Assembly: GCF_014284335.1 (NCBI RefSeq)
Contig: NZ_JACOGF010000001.1
Span: 62,001-126,000, forward strand
Reading direction: 5' to 3'
From: Undibacterium hunanense
Lineage (GTDB): Bacteria; Pseudomonadota; Gammaproteobacteria; Burkholderiales; Burkholderiaceae_D
DNA length: 64,000 bases
Part shown: positions 25,926 to 36,314 of the stretch, piece after piece
Position numbering within the stretch: position 1 is the stretch's first letter
Layout: every line of letters begins with the position of its first letter
Program-made: the position numbers and the translations under genes
Notes under the pieces: model-generated
What the model was told of the DNA's origin: nothing
What the model saw: the letters and a program-made list of their open reading frames with translations, nothing else
The model's database searches: none

Positions 25926-25953
25926 ACAAGTCGTCGTGGCACAATCGACTTGT
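25926..25953 (+). promoter_or_regulatory. Inverted repeat in the dppA leader
   Basis: ACAAGTCG (25926-25933) and CGACTTGT (25946-25953) are exact complements around 12 bases, 38 bases before the dppA ATG. It could be an operator or a 5'-UTR hairpin. No T tract follows, so it is not a terminator. Confidence 0.4.
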
Positions 25954-25990
25954 CATTTTTACTGGTACTTGTTCACTTTGGAGAGTCTGG

Positions 25991-27598
25991 ATGAAAAAAG
26001 GTAAATGGTTGTTGAAGGCTGGCGCACTGGCGATTCTGGGTGCGTATGCAGGTGCTGCAATGGCAGCAAAAACACTGGTTTTTTGCTCTGAAGGAAGTCC
26101 GGAAGGCTTCAATCCACAGTTTTTCACCACAGGTACAACAGCAGACGCCGGTTCTGTACCCATGTATAACCGCCTCGTGGAGATGGAAACAGGCACCACC
26201 AATATCACCCCTGCCCTGGCCGAGTCATGGGAAATCTCTCCTGACGGCATGACCTATACCTTCAAGCTGCGCAAGGGTGTGAAGTTCCACAGCAATGCCA
26301 AGTTCAAGCCCAGCCGTACTCTGAACGCGGACGACATTTTGTTCAGCTTCTATCGCATGGCTGATGAAAACCATCCCTTCCATAAAAATACCCCAGGCCA
26401 GACCTATGCGTATTTCCAGGATTTGGGTATCAACAAAATCGTCGACAAACTGGAAAAAGTCGATGACATGACCGTGCGTTTCAAACTGAAACGTCAGGAA
26501 GCGCCTTTCCTGGCAACTCTGACCATGGATTTCATGTCCGTGCATTCGGCTGAATATGCAGAAAAAATGAAAGCCGCCGGTACACCAGAACTGATCGACA
26601 AGGAAATTATCGGCACTGGTGCCTTCCAGTTTGTGTCTTACCAAAAAGACGCCATCATCCGCTACAAGGCACATGATGGTTACTGGGATGGTCGTCCGAA
26701 AATTGATAATCTCGTGTATGCCATTACGCCTGATGCGTCCGTGCGCTACGCCAAGCTGAAAGCCGGTGAATGCCATGTGATGGCACTGCCGAAACCGGCC
26801 GACGTTGAGCTCATGAAAAGTGACCCGAACATCAAGCTGCTGAGCCAGCAAGGCCTGAACATTGGCTATGTCGGCTTTAACGTCGAGAAAAAGCCTTTCG
26901 ACAATAAACTGGTGCGTCAGGCCCTGAACCTGGCCGTCGACAAAGCGTCTATCCTGAAGTCGGTCTATGCTGGTTCTGGTCAGCCGGCCAAGAACATTAT
27001 CCCGCCTACCATGTGGTCCTACAATGACAAGGTCAAGGACTTCCCGTATGACCCGGCCAAAGCCAAGGAGCTGCTGGCCAAGGCAGGTTATCCCAATGGC
27101 GTGGAGATAGAACTCTGGTATCTGCCGGTGTCACGTCCTTACAATCCGGATGGCAAGCGCATGGCTGAGCTGATACAGGCCGATTGGGCCAAGATCGGCG
27201 TAAAAACCAAGCTGACCACCTATGAATGGACAGAATACAAAAAACGCAGCAAAACCGGTGAACAGCATTCGATGATGTTCGGCTGGTCGGGCGACAATGG
27301 CGATCCGGACAATTTCTTTGAACCAATTCTGGGCTGCGAAGCAGTCAAGGGTGGCGGCAATATCCCACGTTGGTGCAATAAGGATTATGAAGACCTGATA
27401 CAAAAGGCAAAACTGACACCAAAACAGAGTGAAAGAGCCAAACTGTATGAAAAAGCACAAGAAATTGTGCATGAAGAAGCGCCTTTGCTGCTATTGGCAC
27501 ATTCTTTGCGTTACACACCGGTGCGCAAGGACGTGATTGGCTTCAAAATGGATTCTACCGCCCATCATTACTTCAAAAAAGTAGACCTGGCAAAATAA
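25991..27598 (+). CDS. dppA: Dipeptide ABC transporter substrate-binding protein DppA
   Basis: A 535-residue periplasmic binding protein (SBP_bac_5). Signal peptide ending GAAMA|AK near residue 25, then KTLVFCSEGSPEGFNPQFFTTGT, the DppA-type start of the mature protein, and PALAESWEISPDGMTYTFKLRKGVKFHSN, the family signature region. It delivers dipeptides (and haem in some bacteria) to DppBC. GGAGAG lies before the ATG. It is followed by a hairpin terminator and a short copy of the MITE-like repeat before dppB, which should leave dppA more strongly expressed than the membrane genes. Confidence 0.95.
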   Translation: MKKGKWLLKAGALAILGAYAGAAMAAKTLVFCSEGSPEGFNPQFFTTGTTADAGSVPMYNRLVEMETGTTNITPALAESWEISPDGMTYTFKLRKGVKFHSNAKFKPSRTLNADDILFSFYRMADENHPFHKNTPGQTYAYFQDLGINKIVDKLEKVDDMTVRFKLKRQEAPFLATLTMDFMSVHSAEYAEKMKAAGTPELIDKEIIGTGAFQFVSYQKDAIIRYKAHDGYWDGRPKIDNLVYAITPDASVRYAKLKAGECHVMALPKPADVELMKSDPNIKLLSQQGLNIGYVGFNVEKKPFDNKLVRQALNLAVDKASILKSVYAGSGQPAKNIIPPTMWSYNDKVKDFPYDPAKAKELLAKAGYPNGVEIELWYLPVSRPYNPDGKRMAELIQADWAKIGVKTKLTTYEWTEYKKRSKTGEQHSMMFGWSGDNGDPDNFFEPILGCEAVKGGGNIPRWCNKDYEDLIQKAKLTPKQSERAKLYEKAQEIVHEEAPLLLLAHSLRYTPVRKDVIGFKMDSTAHHYFKKVDLAK

Positions 27599-27611
27599 GA
27601 AATACTCCGGC

Positions 27612-27658
27612 GTGGTGTCAGTTTGCGATTTGCATGCAGACTGGCACCACGATTTTTT
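27612..27658 (+). terminator. Terminator/attenuator between dppA and dppB
   Basis: GTGGTGTCAGT (27612-27622) pairs at ten of eleven positions with ACTGGCACCAC (27640-27650), followed by GATTTTTT. It lies 13 bases past the dppA stop. Confidence 0.7.
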
Positions 27659-27660
27659 AT

Positions 27661-27713
27661 CGGACTTACGCAAAACTGCCTCAACTTTACAGGGACAATT
27701 TTGCGCAAGTCTG
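27661..27713. repeat. MITE-like inverted-repeat element, short copy C
   Basis: CGGACTTACGCAAAACTGCC opens the left arm; the right arm ends TTTTGCGCAAGTCTG at 27713. The arms are those of copies A and B, with some mismatches, but the core of about 50 bases is absent, leaving roughly ten bases between them. It sits three bases after the dppA terminator T tract. Confidence 0.7.
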
Positions 27714-27794
27714 ATTTATGTTTATGCTGAAAACCGGTATCCATGCATGGTTTGATGTACCGAACTCACTGATCTGTTTTAAAAAGGTTTTTCG

Positions 27795-28799
27795 ATGCTG
27801 GGTTTTATCTTGCGGCGCCTGGGTGTAGTCATACCCACCTTCATAGGCATCACGTTATTGGTTTTTTCACTGATACACCTGATACCCGGCAATGTGGTGG
27901 AAGCCATGACTGGCGAACGCGGCATGGATGCCGAACGCTATGCAAAACTGATGCACCTGTATGGCCTGGACCAGCCTTTGTATCAGCAATATTTCTCTTA
28001 TCTCGGCAAAGTCCTGCAAGGTGACCTGGGGCACTCCATCATCACCCAGGAACTGGTCAGCAAAGAATTTTTCACTCTGTTTCCGGCCACACTTGAATTG
28101 TCATTGTGCGCCATTATTTTTGCCATTGTGCTTGGTTTGCCGGCTGGCATACTGGCGGCGCTGAAGCGTAATACCTTTCTCGATTATTCTGTCATGGGTG
28201 CCTCGCTCACAGGCTATTCCATGCCCATCTTTTGGTGGGCACTACTGCTGATTTTGCTGTTTTCCGTCACATTGGGCTGGACGCCGGTATCTGGGCGCAT
28301 CGACATTCTGTTCGACCTGCCGCCGGTCACGGGACTGATGCTGGTTGACAGCCTGCTGTCAGGCGAAGAAGGTGCATTCAAATCTGCAGTCATGCATCTG
28401 ATTTTACCTGCCGTTGCCCTCGGCACCATCCCGCTGGCCGTCATTGCCCGCATGACCCGTTCTGCCATGCTCGAAGTCTTGCGTGAAGACTATGTACGCA
28501 CAGCCAGGGCAAAAGGCATGTCATGGATGCGCGTGGTCTGGGTGCATGCGCTGCGTAACGCCCTGATACCGGTGATTACCGTCATCGGCATGCAGGTCGG
28601 TACCCTGCTGGCTGGCGCAATACTGACGGAAACCATATTTTCCTGGCCAGGCATAGGCAAATGGCTGATTGAAGCCATACAAAGACGGGATTACCCAACG
28701 GTACAAGGCGGCATTTTATTGGTGGCCACCATCGTCATTGCAGTCAACCTGATTGTCGATGTGTTGTATGGCGTCATCAATCCGCGCATACGTCATTGA
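27795..28799 (+). CDS. dppB: Dipeptide ABC transporter permease DppB
   Basis: A 334-residue inner-membrane permease with six predicted helices. N terminus MLGFILRRLGVVIPTFIGITLLVFSLIHLIPG is standard for DppB/OppB; the EAA loop is in REDYVRTARAKGMSWMRVVWVHALRNALIPV. AAAGG precedes the ATG. It follows dppA after 196 bases that contain a terminator and a repeat, and pairs with dppC. Confidence 0.95.
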   Translation: MLGFILRRLGVVIPTFIGITLLVFSLIHLIPGNVVEAMTGERGMDAERYAKLMHLYGLDQPLYQQYFSYLGKVLQGDLGHSIITQELVSKEFFTLFPATLELSLCAIIFAIVLGLPAGILAALKRNTFLDYSVMGASLTGYSMPIFWWALLLILLFSVTLGWTPVSGRIDILFDLPPVTGLMLVDSLLSGEEGAFKSAVMHLILPAVALGTIPLAVIARMTRSAMLEVLREDYVRTARAKGMSWMRVVWVHALRNALIPVITVIGMQVGTLLAGAILTETIFSWPGIGKWLIEAIQRRDYPTVQGGILLVATIVIAVNLIVDVLYGVINPRIRH

Positions 28800-28843
28800 T
28801 ACATGATTTTTCATTCTGACTTTACAGACTTGAGCACAGATTT

Positions 28844-29791
28844 ATGAGCAATACTAGCTTACCCGGCAATACTGGTAATAGCAGCGTGGTCAATAAGGTG
28901 CCTCTTGCACCACCGCACCCGCTGCTTGAATTCTGGCAGTATTTCAAACAGAACCGTGGTGCGGTCATCGGCCTAGTGCTGGTTGGCGTGCTGACACTAT
29001 GCGCCCTGTTCGCCGAATGGATAGCCCCCCATTCACCGATTGAGCAATATCGTGATGCGACCCTGGCACCACCTGCCTGGACTGCCGCTGGCAGCAGCAA
29101 ATTCTTGCTGGGTACCGACCCGGTCGGTCGCGATATTTTGTCGCGTCTGATACATGGTTCCCGGCTGTCGCTGATCATTGGTCTGGTATCGGTCACGTTA
29201 TCCATGGGTGTTGGTGTGACCCTGGGTTTGATTGCCGGTTTTTCACGCAGCTGGACTGGCAGGTTTTCGCGCATGCTGGAAACCATTATCGTGCGCCTCA
29301 TGGATATCTTGCAGGCACTGCCCAGCCTGTTGCTGGCGATTGCTGTGGTCGCCATACTTGGTCCTGGTCTGATGAATGCCATGTATGCGATTGCCATTGT
29401 CCTCATGCCGTCCTATGCCAGGCTGACCAGGGCAGCCGTCAGTGGCGAACTGAACAAGGATTATGTGAATGCTTCGCGCATCGCCGGCGCCGGCAATTTG
29501 CGACTGATGTTCAACTGCGTGCTGCCCAATTGCGCCGCCCCCATCATCGTCCAAGCGACACTGGGATTTTCCACCGCCATCCTTGATGCTGCTGCGCTGG
29601 GCTTTCTTGGGCTGGGCGCACAGCCACCTACGCCGGAATGGGGCTCCATGCTGGCCAGTGCCATGGAATTTATCCAGAGTGCATGGTGGGTTGTTACCTT
29701 TCCTGGCCTGGCTATCCTGATTTCTGTGCTGGCCTTTAACCTCATGGGTGATGGCTTGCGCGATGCGCTCGACCCCAAGTTAAAACGCTGA
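28844..29791 (+). CDS. dppC: Dipeptide ABC transporter permease DppC
   Basis: A 315-residue permease. The N-terminal cytoplasmic tail is followed by helix 1 and the OppC_N region, then [27 protein letters not shown], typical of DppC/OppC. The EAA loop lies in [29 protein letters not shown]. Forms the translocation pore with DppB. Thirteen bases before dppD. Confidence 0.95.
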   Translation: MSNTSLPGNTGNSSVVNKVPLAPPHPLLEFWQYFKQNRGAVIGLVLVGVLTLCALFAEWIAPHSPIEQYRDATLAPPAWTAAGSSKFLLGTDPVGRDILSRLIHGSRLSLIIGLVSVTLSMGVGVTLGLIAGFSRSWTGRFSRMLETIIVRLMDILQALPSLLLAIAVVAILGPGLMNAMYAIAIVLMPSYARLTRAAVSGELNKDYVNASRIAGAGNLRLMFNCVLPNCAAPIIVQATLGFSTAILDAAALGFLGLGAQPPTPEWGSMLASAMEFIQSAWWVVTFPGLAILISVLAFNLMGDGLRDALDPKLKR

Positions 29792-29804
29792 ACAAAGATT
29801 CAAC

Positions 29805-30821
29805 ATGAAACCATTATTGGATATCAAAAATTTACGCGTTGAATTTGGCTCGGAAAGCCAGCCATTCAAAGCCGTTGACGGTCTTGATCTGCGCATAGAG
29901 CAAGGCGAAGTGGTCGGCATCGTGGGCGAATCGGGCTCAGGCAAAAGCGTGACCTCGCTGGCATTGATGGGTCTCATCGATTTCCCTGGTCGTGTGCGTG
30001 CTGAACAAATGGATTTTGATGGCCGCAATCTGCTCAGCATGAAAGACAAGGAAAGACGGCAATTGCTGGGCAAGGATATTGCCATGATCTTTCAGGACCC
30101 CATGACCAGTCTTAATCCCTGCTATACCGTGGCATTCCAGTTGATGGAAACCCTGCGCCTGCACCAGGGGGGCAAGGAAAAAGACTTGCGCGCCAAAGCA
30201 CTGGCCTTGCTGAAACAAGTGGATATTCCTGACCCTGAGCGCCGTATGCATGCTTATCCGCACCAGTTATCCGGCGGGATGAGCCAGCGCGTCATGGTCG
30301 CCATCGCCATCGCCTGCAACCCGCGTCTGCTGATTGCCGATGAACCAACGACGGCACTGGATGTGACCGTACAGGCGCAAATGCTGGAGTTGTTACTGCA
30401 ATTGCAAAGTGAACGCGGCATGGCATTGATGCTGATCACCCACGATCTGGCGGTAGTAGCACAGACAGCAAAACGGGTAGTCGTCATGTATGCCGGCCAG
30501 GTACTCGAAACCGGCACGGTGCCAGACATTTTTGATACCCCCAGGCATCCCTATACCCAGGCCTTGCTGGCCGCCCTGCCCGAACACAATCTGGGTAAGG
30601 CGCGTTTGCAGACCATACCCGGCGTTGTGCCCGGCCTGTATGACAGACCCAGCGGCTGCCTGCTGGCACCACGCTGCAGCTATGTCACGGAACTATGCCA
30701 CAGTACCCGGCCACAACTGCAAGGCGAGGCAAATGCGCAGGTGCGCTGCCATTACCCGCTTGATGCACAAGGTATTCCGGGTAACGGCTGGCAAGCCATT
30801 CACATTCATCAGGCAGCATGA
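29805..30821 (+). CDS. dppD: Dipeptide ABC transporter ATPase DppD
   Basis: A 338-residue ATPase: Walker [12 protein letters not shown] near 42-52, Q-loop [12 protein letters not shown], signature [16 protein letters not shown], Walker [13 protein letters not shown]. The C-terminal oligopeptide-transporter extension holds four cysteines ([15 protein letters not shown] ... VRC); in mycobacterial DppD an equivalent set binds an iron-sulfur cluster. Overlaps dppF by four bases. Confidence 0.95.
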   Translation: MKPLLDIKNLRVEFGSESQPFKAVDGLDLRIEQGEVVGIVGESGSGKSVTSLALMGLIDFPGRVRAEQMDFDGRNLLSMKDKERRQLLGKDIAMIFQDPMTSLNPCYTVAFQLMETLRLHQGGKEKDLRAKALALLKQVDIPDPERRMHAYPHQLSGGMSQRVMVAIAIACNPRLLIADEPTTALDVTVQAQMLELLLQLQSERGMALMLITHDLAVVAQTAKRVVVMYAGQVLETGTVPDIFDTPRHPYTQALLAALPEHNLGKARLQTIPGVVPGLYDRPSGCLLAPRCSYVTELCHSTRPQLQGEANAQVRCHYPLDAQGIPGNGWQAIHIHQAA

Positions 30822-31810
30822 TGCAAAACACGTCTACTCAGGCTCCGGTATTACTGGAAGCAAAAAATCTGGCCAAACATTATCCTGTGTCACAGGGTTT
30901 TCTGCGTCCCAAGGCGCTGGCCAAGGCCCTTGATGGTGTCTCTTTTCAACTAACAGCGGGCAAAACCCTGGCTGTGGTGGGTGAATCCGGCTGTGGCAAA
31001 TCCACCCTGGCACGCCAGATCACCATGATAGAAGCCCCGTCAGGCGGGGAACTGTGGATGGCAGGAAAAAACATTGCCCATGCCGACAAGGCGACACTGA
31101 AGCAGGTCCGGCCACTGGTGCAAATGGTATTTCAAAACCCGTATGCCAGTCTGAATCCACGTAAAAAAGTGGGAGCCATGCTGGAAGAGCCACTGATCAT
31201 CAACACCAGTTTATCGTCTGTTCAACGCGAAGAAAAAGCACGGGCAATGATGAACCGTGTAGGCTTGCGGCCAGAACACTACAGCCGTTATCCGCATATG
31301 TTTTCGGGCGGACAAAGACAGCGTATCGCGATTGCCCGTGCCCTCATGCTTGACCCGGAAGTCATCGTTGCCGATGAACCTGTCTCCGCGCTCGACGTAT
31401 CAATACAGGCTCAGGTCCTGAATTTATTGATGGATTTGCAGCAGCAAAATGGCGTCGCCTACCTGTTCATTTCGCATAATCTGTCTGTCGTAGAACATAT
31501 TGCCGATGACGTGCTGGTCATGTATCTGGGCAAGACGGTTGAACATGGCAACAAACAAAGTATTTTCAAGCAACCACTGCATCCCTACACCAGAGCATTG
31601 CTGGCCTCTACCCCGCGCATAGATCCGGCACAGCGCCAGGCCAAGATGATGCTGCCTGGCGAACTGCCATCACCTCTGGCACCGCCGCCAGGCTGCGCTT
31701 TTAACAATCGCTGCCCACACGCCAATGATCGCTGCCGGCAAGAGATTCCCGTGTTACGTCCATTTGCAGATCGCTTGCTTGCGTGTCACCGCGCCGAAGA
31801 AATTAACTAA
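30818..31810 (+). CDS. dppF: Dipeptide ABC transporter ATPase DppF
   Basis: A 330-residue ATPase forming a heterodimer with DppD. Walker [13 protein letters not shown]-loop [17 protein letters not shown], signature [17 protein letters not shown], Walker [13 protein letters not shown], and a C-terminal extension with [15 protein letters not shown]. The ATG at 30818 overlaps the dppD stop; a second ATG follows immediately at 30821 and either could be used. Last gene of the dpp run; a full MITE-like element starts three bases after its stop. Confidence 0.95.
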   Translation: MMQNTSTQAPVLLEAKNLAKHYPVSQGFLRPKALAKALDGVSFQLTAGKTLAVVGESGCGKSTLARQITMIEAPSGGELWMAGKNIAHADKATLKQVRPLVQMVFQNPYASLNPRKKVGAMLEEPLIINTSLSSVQREEKARAMMNRVGLRPEHYSRYPHMFSGGQRQRIAIARALMLDPEVIVADEPVSALDVSIQAQVLNLLMDLQQQNGVAYLFISHNLSVVEHIADDVLVMYLGKTVEHGNKQSIFKQPLHPYTRALLASTPRIDPAQRQAKMMLPGELPSPLAPPPGCAFNNRCPHANDRCRQEIPVLRPFADRLLACHRAEEIN

Positions 31811-31812
31811 AT

Positions 31813-31916
31813 TAGGAATTACGCAAAACCGCCCCAGCTGCGTTGCAGCTCCTGGCCGTACTAAAGTACTGTCTTCGTCGCTGACGCCTTGCTGGGGCAA
31901 TTTTGCGTAATTCCTA
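31813..31916. repeat. MITE-like inverted-repeat element, full copy B
   Basis: Left arm AGGAATTACGCAAAA begins at 31814 and runs to 31838; right arm 31891-31915. The 25-base arms match at 23 positions. The core is nearly the reverse complement of that in copy A (both contain GTACTTTAGTAC or its complement), so B is A in the opposite orientation. Relative to A, the fifth arm base is A instead of C, and the partner in the other arm is T instead of G, so pairing is kept. Directly after dppF and about 180 bases before the M13 peptidase start. Confidence 0.8.
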
Positions 31917-32095
31917 TAAACAATATTTTATTTTTCGATTATTCCCAAAACTTTTACTAAATCTGTCGAACTTCGTTAAACTCACGCAGTCTTATGACGG
32001 CTATAGCAAGCTGTTGCGGGCAGTGATTACTTGAAACCAGCCGCAAAAAGTTTGTCGTATTTTTATAAAACACTTCACTCCCAGGAGACCCCCAA

Positions 32096-34159
32096 GTGAA
32101 AGCTCAAGTACTTAGCGCTATCGCGCTGATGATTGCCGGTACCGTCGGCAGCAATATCGCCTTTGCAGCAGAACCAGCCAAAGCAGCATCCGCATCAACC
32201 GTCCTGTTATCCGGCATAGAAGCTGGCCATAGTGACAGCTCCGTGCGTGCACAGGATGATTTCTTCCGTCACGTCAATGGTAGCTGGTTGAAAAAAACAG
32301 AAATCCCTGCTGACAAAGCCTCTGCCGGTGCATTTATCGATTTGCGCGAAGCAACTATTCCGCACCTGCATGCGATTATTGAAGGCCTGTCCAAGACAAA
32401 GAATAAAACCGGCACTGATGCGCAAAAAATCGCTGATCTGTACGCCAGCTTCATGGATACCGCACACATTGATGCGATGGGCCTGAAGCCACTGCAAGGC
32501 GAATTTGCCAAAGTGGATGGCATGACGGACAAAAAACAGATTTCAACGCTGATGGCCTGGTTGAACCGCACCAGCATTGGTGCGCCGTATGACTTTCAGA
32601 TCCACCAGGACAACAAGGATTCCACCAAATATGTATTGGATGTAAGTCAGTCCGGCCTGGGCTTGCCTGACCGTGATTATTACCTCAAGGATGACGACGC
32701 CAAACTGAAGGATTTCCGCGCCAAATATGTCAAGCATATCGAAAAAATGCTGACCCTGGCCGGTGACAAGGAAGCCGCAAAACATGCAACCGACATCCTG
32801 GCACTGGAAACCGAACTGGCCAAAGTTCAATGGACCAAGGTTGAATTGCGTGACCCGGTCAAAGCCTACAATAAAGTTGAAATCAGCAAACTCGATACCC
32901 TGACCCCCGGCTACGACTGGAACACCTACCTCAGCGAACTGGGCGTCAAAGGCAAGATCGATTACATCATCGTCAGCCAGCCCAGCTACCTGACAGGCTT
33001 CAACAAAGTGTTGCAGGAAACATCGCTGGATAGCTGGAAAACCTATTTCAAATGGCATATCCTGCGCTCAGCTGCTGGCCAGTTGTCGAAAGATTTCGCT
33101 GATGAAAACTTTGCATTCAATTCCACAACACTGCGTGGCGTGCCAGAACAGGAAGCCCGCTGGAAACGCGGCGTTCGCCTGGCCGATTCCGGCATGGGTG
33201 AAAGCCTGGGCAAAATGTATGTTGCCAGACACTTCCCGGCTGCCAGTAAAGCCAAGATGGAAAAACTGGTCAGCAATTTGCTGGTCGCCTACAAGCAAAG
33301 CATAGATACCCTGGACTGGATGAGTCCTGCGACAAAAAAAGAAGCGCAGGCAAAACTGGCGACTTTCATGCCGAAGATTGGCTATCCAAACAAATGGCGT
33401 GATTACTCTGGGTTGACCGTCACCAAGGGTGATGCAGTCGGCAATCTGCGCAATATCCGCAGCTTTGCAGCGCAATTTGAACTGAACAAACTGGGCAAAC
33501 CAGTAGACCGTGACGAATGGGGCATGACGCCACAAACCGTGAACGCGTATTACAACCCGGAAATGAATGAAATCGTGTTCCCTGCGGCTATTTTGCAACC
33601 ACCTTTCTTCAATGCCAAAGCAGATGACGCGGTCAACTATGGCGCCATTGGTGCTGTCATTGGTCATGAAATCAGCCATGGCTTTGATGATCAGGGTGCA
33701 CAATATGACGGTTTGGGTAATCTGCGTGACTGGTGGACCAAGGAAGACCACGAAAAATTTGCGGCAAAAACTGCCATCCTGGTCAAACAGTACAGCGCTT
33801 TCAGTCCGATTCCCGGCTACAACGTCAATGGCGAGCTGACTCTGGGTGAAAACATTGCTGATAATTCCGGCCTGGCAATCGCTTACAAGGCATACAAACT
33901 GTCACTCGGCGGCAAACCGGCACCAGTGATAGGTGGTCTGACTGGTGATCAACGTTTCTTTATGGGTTTTGCCCAGGTCTGGCGCACCAAAATGCGTGAA
34001 GCATCCATGATTGTGCAGTTGAAGACTGATCCACATTCCCCCGGAGAAATCCGTGCGAATGGCACATTGCGCAATATGCCTGGCTTCTACGATGCCTATA
34101 AACTCAAGGAAGGTGACAAGATGTTCCTGACGCCAGCCGAGCGTGTCAGCATCTGGTAA
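32096..34159 (+). CDS. M13 family zinc metallopeptidase (neprilysin/PepO-like)
   Basis: A 687-residue secreted endopeptidase. Signal peptide to about residue 24 (SNIAFA|AEP). Zinc site His524-Glu-Ile-Ser-His528 in IGHEISHGFDDQGAQYDG, third ligand in GELTLGENIADNSG, and the substrate-binding NAYYNPEMNEIVFPAAILQPPFF just upstream. It ends in SIW where many relatives have CxVW. Translation starts at GTG 32096 with AGGAGA nine bases upstream. It probably cuts short peptides in the periplasm; the dipeptide transporter just before it suggests a shared role in peptide use, but they are separated by 285 bases. Confidence 0.93.
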   Translation: MKAQVLSAIALMIAGTVGSNIAFAAEPAKAASASTVLLSGIEAGHSDSSVRAQDDFFRHVNGSWLKKTEIPADKASAGAFIDLREATIPHLHAIIEGLSKTKNKTGTDAQKIADLYASFMDTAHIDAMGLKPLQGEFAKVDGMTDKKQISTLMAWLNRTSIGAPYDFQIHQDNKDSTKYVLDVSQSGLGLPDRDYYLKDDDAKLKDFRAKYVKHIEKMLTLAGDKEAAKHATDILALETELAKVQWTKVELRDPVKAYNKVEISKLDTLTPGYDWNTYLSELGVKGKIDYIIVSQPSYLTGFNKVLQETSLDSWKTYFKWHILRSAAGQLSKDFADENFAFNSTTLRGVPEQEARWKRGVRLADSGMGESLGKMYVARHFPAASKAKMEKLVSNLLVAYKQSIDTLDWMSPATKKEAQAKLATFMPKIGYPNKWRDYSGLTVTKGDAVGNLRNIRSFAAQFELNKLGKPVDRDEWGMTPQTVNAYYNPEMNEIVFPAAILQPPFFNAKADDAVNYGAIGAVIGHEISHGFDDQGAQYDGLGNLRDWWTKEDHEKFAAKTAILVKQYSAFSPIPGYNVNGELTLGENIADNSGLAIAYKAYKLSLGGKPAPVIGGLTGDQRFFMGFAQVWRTKMREASMIVQLKTDPHSPGEIRANGTLRNMPGFYDAYKLKEGDKMFLTPAERVSIW

Positions 34160-34201
34160 ACAGATAGCATCACGATTTGCCATCAGCATCTGATGGCAAT
34201 G

Positions 34202-34236
34202 AAAAAGGCAGCACTGGAAACAGTGCTGCCTTTTTA
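34202..34236 (+). terminator. Terminator after the M13 peptidase gene
   Basis: AAAAAGGCAGCACTG pairs with CAGTGCTGCCTTTTT around GAAA. A second small hairpin (TGCCATCAG/CTGATGGCA, about 34178-34197) precedes it. The symmetrical ends also suit the convergent helicase gene. Confidence 0.9.
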
Positions 34237-34278
34237 CATATTGAGCCAGCTATCTAAAACTGTCTGAAGCTATCTAAT

Positions 34279-36267
34279 TTAGGCTGGCGTCTTTATTTTC
34301 TGGAAAAATGCCAGTACATCCGATAACTCCCGGGTACGCGCAAATGATGGCAAACTTTGCCAGACCCGCTTGCCATAGGGCTTGGAGATAAGTCGCGGAT
34401 CGCAGATCATCAGTACGCCTCGGTCGCCCTCGTCGCGGATCAGGCGACCGGCACCCTGCTTGAGGTTGATGATGGCTTCCGGTAACTGGTGATGCACGAA
34501 ACCATTCAGACCCTTTTTTTCCATCGCAGCAATACGGGCAGACAGTACGGGATCATCCGGCGGTGAAAATGGCAGCTTGTCGATGATCACCAGCGACAGC
34601 GCTTCACCACGCACATCCACGCCCTCCCAAAAACTCTGGCTACCGATCAGCACACCGTTGCCGGCAGCACGGAATCTGTCCAGCAATTCTGTCCTGCCGG
34701 CATCGCCATGCACAAACAGGGGGAAATTCAGGCCACGTTTCTGGAATTCTTCGCGTAGGCGTTCCGCGCTGTGCTTTACTGCTTTCAAGGTCGTGCACAG
34801 CAGGAAGGTACGGCCACCGGCGGCTTCAATCACTGGCAATGCCGCATCAATCACCGCATCCATGTATTCAAAAGAATTCGGCTGAGGCATGCCGTTAGGG
34901 ACGTACAGATAGCCCTGTTCCTGATAATTGAATGGACTGGGCCAGGTACGTGCCGGCTCATCCCACAAGCCCATTTGCGATACATAGTGAGTGAAATCAT
35001 TCTTCACTGCCATGGTGGCGGAAGTGAAAATCCAGGCACGCGGCACACCTTCGCGCTGTTTGTTGAAGATGGGGGCAATCGACAAGGGTGTACGGTGCAA
35101 TTGCAGCGAAGTGGAAAAAGCTTCCACCCACAGGACATAATCACCGGATTTGCCATCGTCTGCGGCATTCCATTTTTCATATTGTTCTGCCAGCAAAATC
35201 GAACGGGCCCGGCATTGCTCCAGCGTCTCTGCCCTCTCCGCCTGCTTTTCCAACACCACGATCATGTCCTGCAGACAGGTTTTCAGGGTCTCCAGGGCTT
35301 CAAAAAACGGGCTGGACGGGGCAATCTGGTCAATCGAGTACCTGACCACATCCTGCGGAAATGCCAGCCTTAAATCACGTGCTGCGCGCTCTACCGGCGC
35401 CACCAGTTTCGCCCACTCGGCACCATCCCTGGCATGTGACAGACCCTCTGCCAGTACATCACGGCATAATTCCAGTACCTGTGAAGTAGAAACTGTTTCA
35501 CCAAAAAACAGAGTAGCTGTCTCTGGCAACTGATGGGCTTCATCAAATATGACGGTGTTGGCAGATGGCAATAATTCGGCAATACCGGTATCCTTCAATG
35601 CCACGTCGGCAAAGAACAGATGATGGTTGACCACCACCACATCAGCCTGTTGCGCTTCCTTACGGGCTTTCATGACAAAGCAGTCCTGGTAATACTGGCA
35701 TTCAGACCCCATGCAAGTATCTTTGGTCGACGTAACCAGGCTCCAGACCGATGCACTTTCCGGTACCCGGGCCAGTTCAGCCTTGTCACCGGTAGTTGTG
35801 GTTTTTATGAAACGGCTGATGTCACGCAGGTAGCCTACGTCCTCGCGCGAGCTCAGGCGGCCATTCTGTATGGTTCTTTCCAGATGGTAATGACAGAGGT
35901 AATTCGCCCTGCCCTTCAGCAAGGCTACCGATACCGGCGCCTTCAGCACTTTGCGTATGGTGGGAATATCGCGCAAATACAACTGATCCTGTAAGTTCTT
36001 GGTTCCCGTCGACACCACTACCTTGCCTCCCCATAGCAGAGCAGGAATCAGGTAGGCATAGGTTTTACCTGTGCCCGTACCGGCCTCGGCAATCAGGGTT
36101 TTTTGCCCGGCAATGGCATCAGCGATGGCTTTTGCCATCTCTGTCTGCGCCTGACGCGGGCGATAAGCGTTCACCGATGCGCTTAATGGGCCGGTCAAGC
36201 CAAAAATATGTTCTACTTCTGCATCGTGAATGCCGTTTGCATTCGGTGTGGCAAGTGATTCAGTCAA
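34279..36267 (-). CDS. ATP-dependent DNA helicase, DinG/YoaA family
   Basis: A 662-residue superfamily 2 iron-sulfur helicase (XPD-like). RPRQAQTEMAKAI, Walker A EAGTGTGKT at 61-69, VIFDEAHQLPE as the DEAH box, and motif VI region NLKQGAGRLIRDEGDRG. Four cysteines consistent with the iron-sulfur cluster are in NYLCHYH, DTCMGSEC and YYQDCF. YoaA-type members help replication-fork repair. The start is uncertain: no ATG precedes the conserved RPRQAQ segment, so a TTG at 36267 (or 36276) is the likely codon, without a strong Shine-Dalgarno. About 48 bases upstream is a DUF465 gene on the same strand. Confidence 0.92.
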   Translation of the reverse strand: MTESLATPNANGIHDAEVEHIFGLTGPLSASVNAYRPRQAQTEMAKAIADAIAGQKTLIAEAGTGTGKTYAYLIPALLWGGKVVVSTGTKNLQDQLYLRDIPTIRKVLKAPVSVALLKGRANYLCHYHLERTIQNGRLSSREDVGYLRDISRFIKTTTTGDKAELARVPESASVWSLVTSTKDTCMGSECQYYQDCFVMKARKEAQQADVVVVNHHLFFADVALKDTGIAELLPSANTVIFDEAHQLPETATLFFGETVSTSQVLELCRDVLAEGLSHARDGAEWAKLVAPVERAARDLRLAFPQDVVRYSIDQIAPSSPFFEALETLKTCLQDMIVVLEKQAERAETLEQCRARSILLAEQYEKWNAADDGKSGDYVLWVEAFSTSLQLHRTPLSIAPIFNKQREGVPRAWIFTSATMAVKNDFTHYVSQMGLWDEPARTWPSPFNYQEQGYLYVPNGMPQPNSFEYMDAVIDAALPVIEAAGGRTFLLCTTLKAVKHSAERLREEFQKRGLNFPLFVHGDAGRTELLDRFRAAGNGVLIGSQSFWEGVDVRGEALSLVIIDKLPFSPPDDPVLSARIAAMEKKGLNGFVHHQLPEAIINLKQGAGRLIRDEGDRGVLMICDPRLISKPYGKRVWQSLPSFARTRELSDVLAFFQKIKTPA

Positions 36268-36314
36268 AATGAGGCAATCAGAAACTAACTATCAGGACAA
36301 GGAAAAGCGGATAA

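Noticed and set aside
34178-34236. Two neighbouring hairpins considered as a REP/BIME cluster
   Set aside because: The larger is an ordinary terminator with A and T runs; no copy of either hairpin was seen elsewhere in the window.
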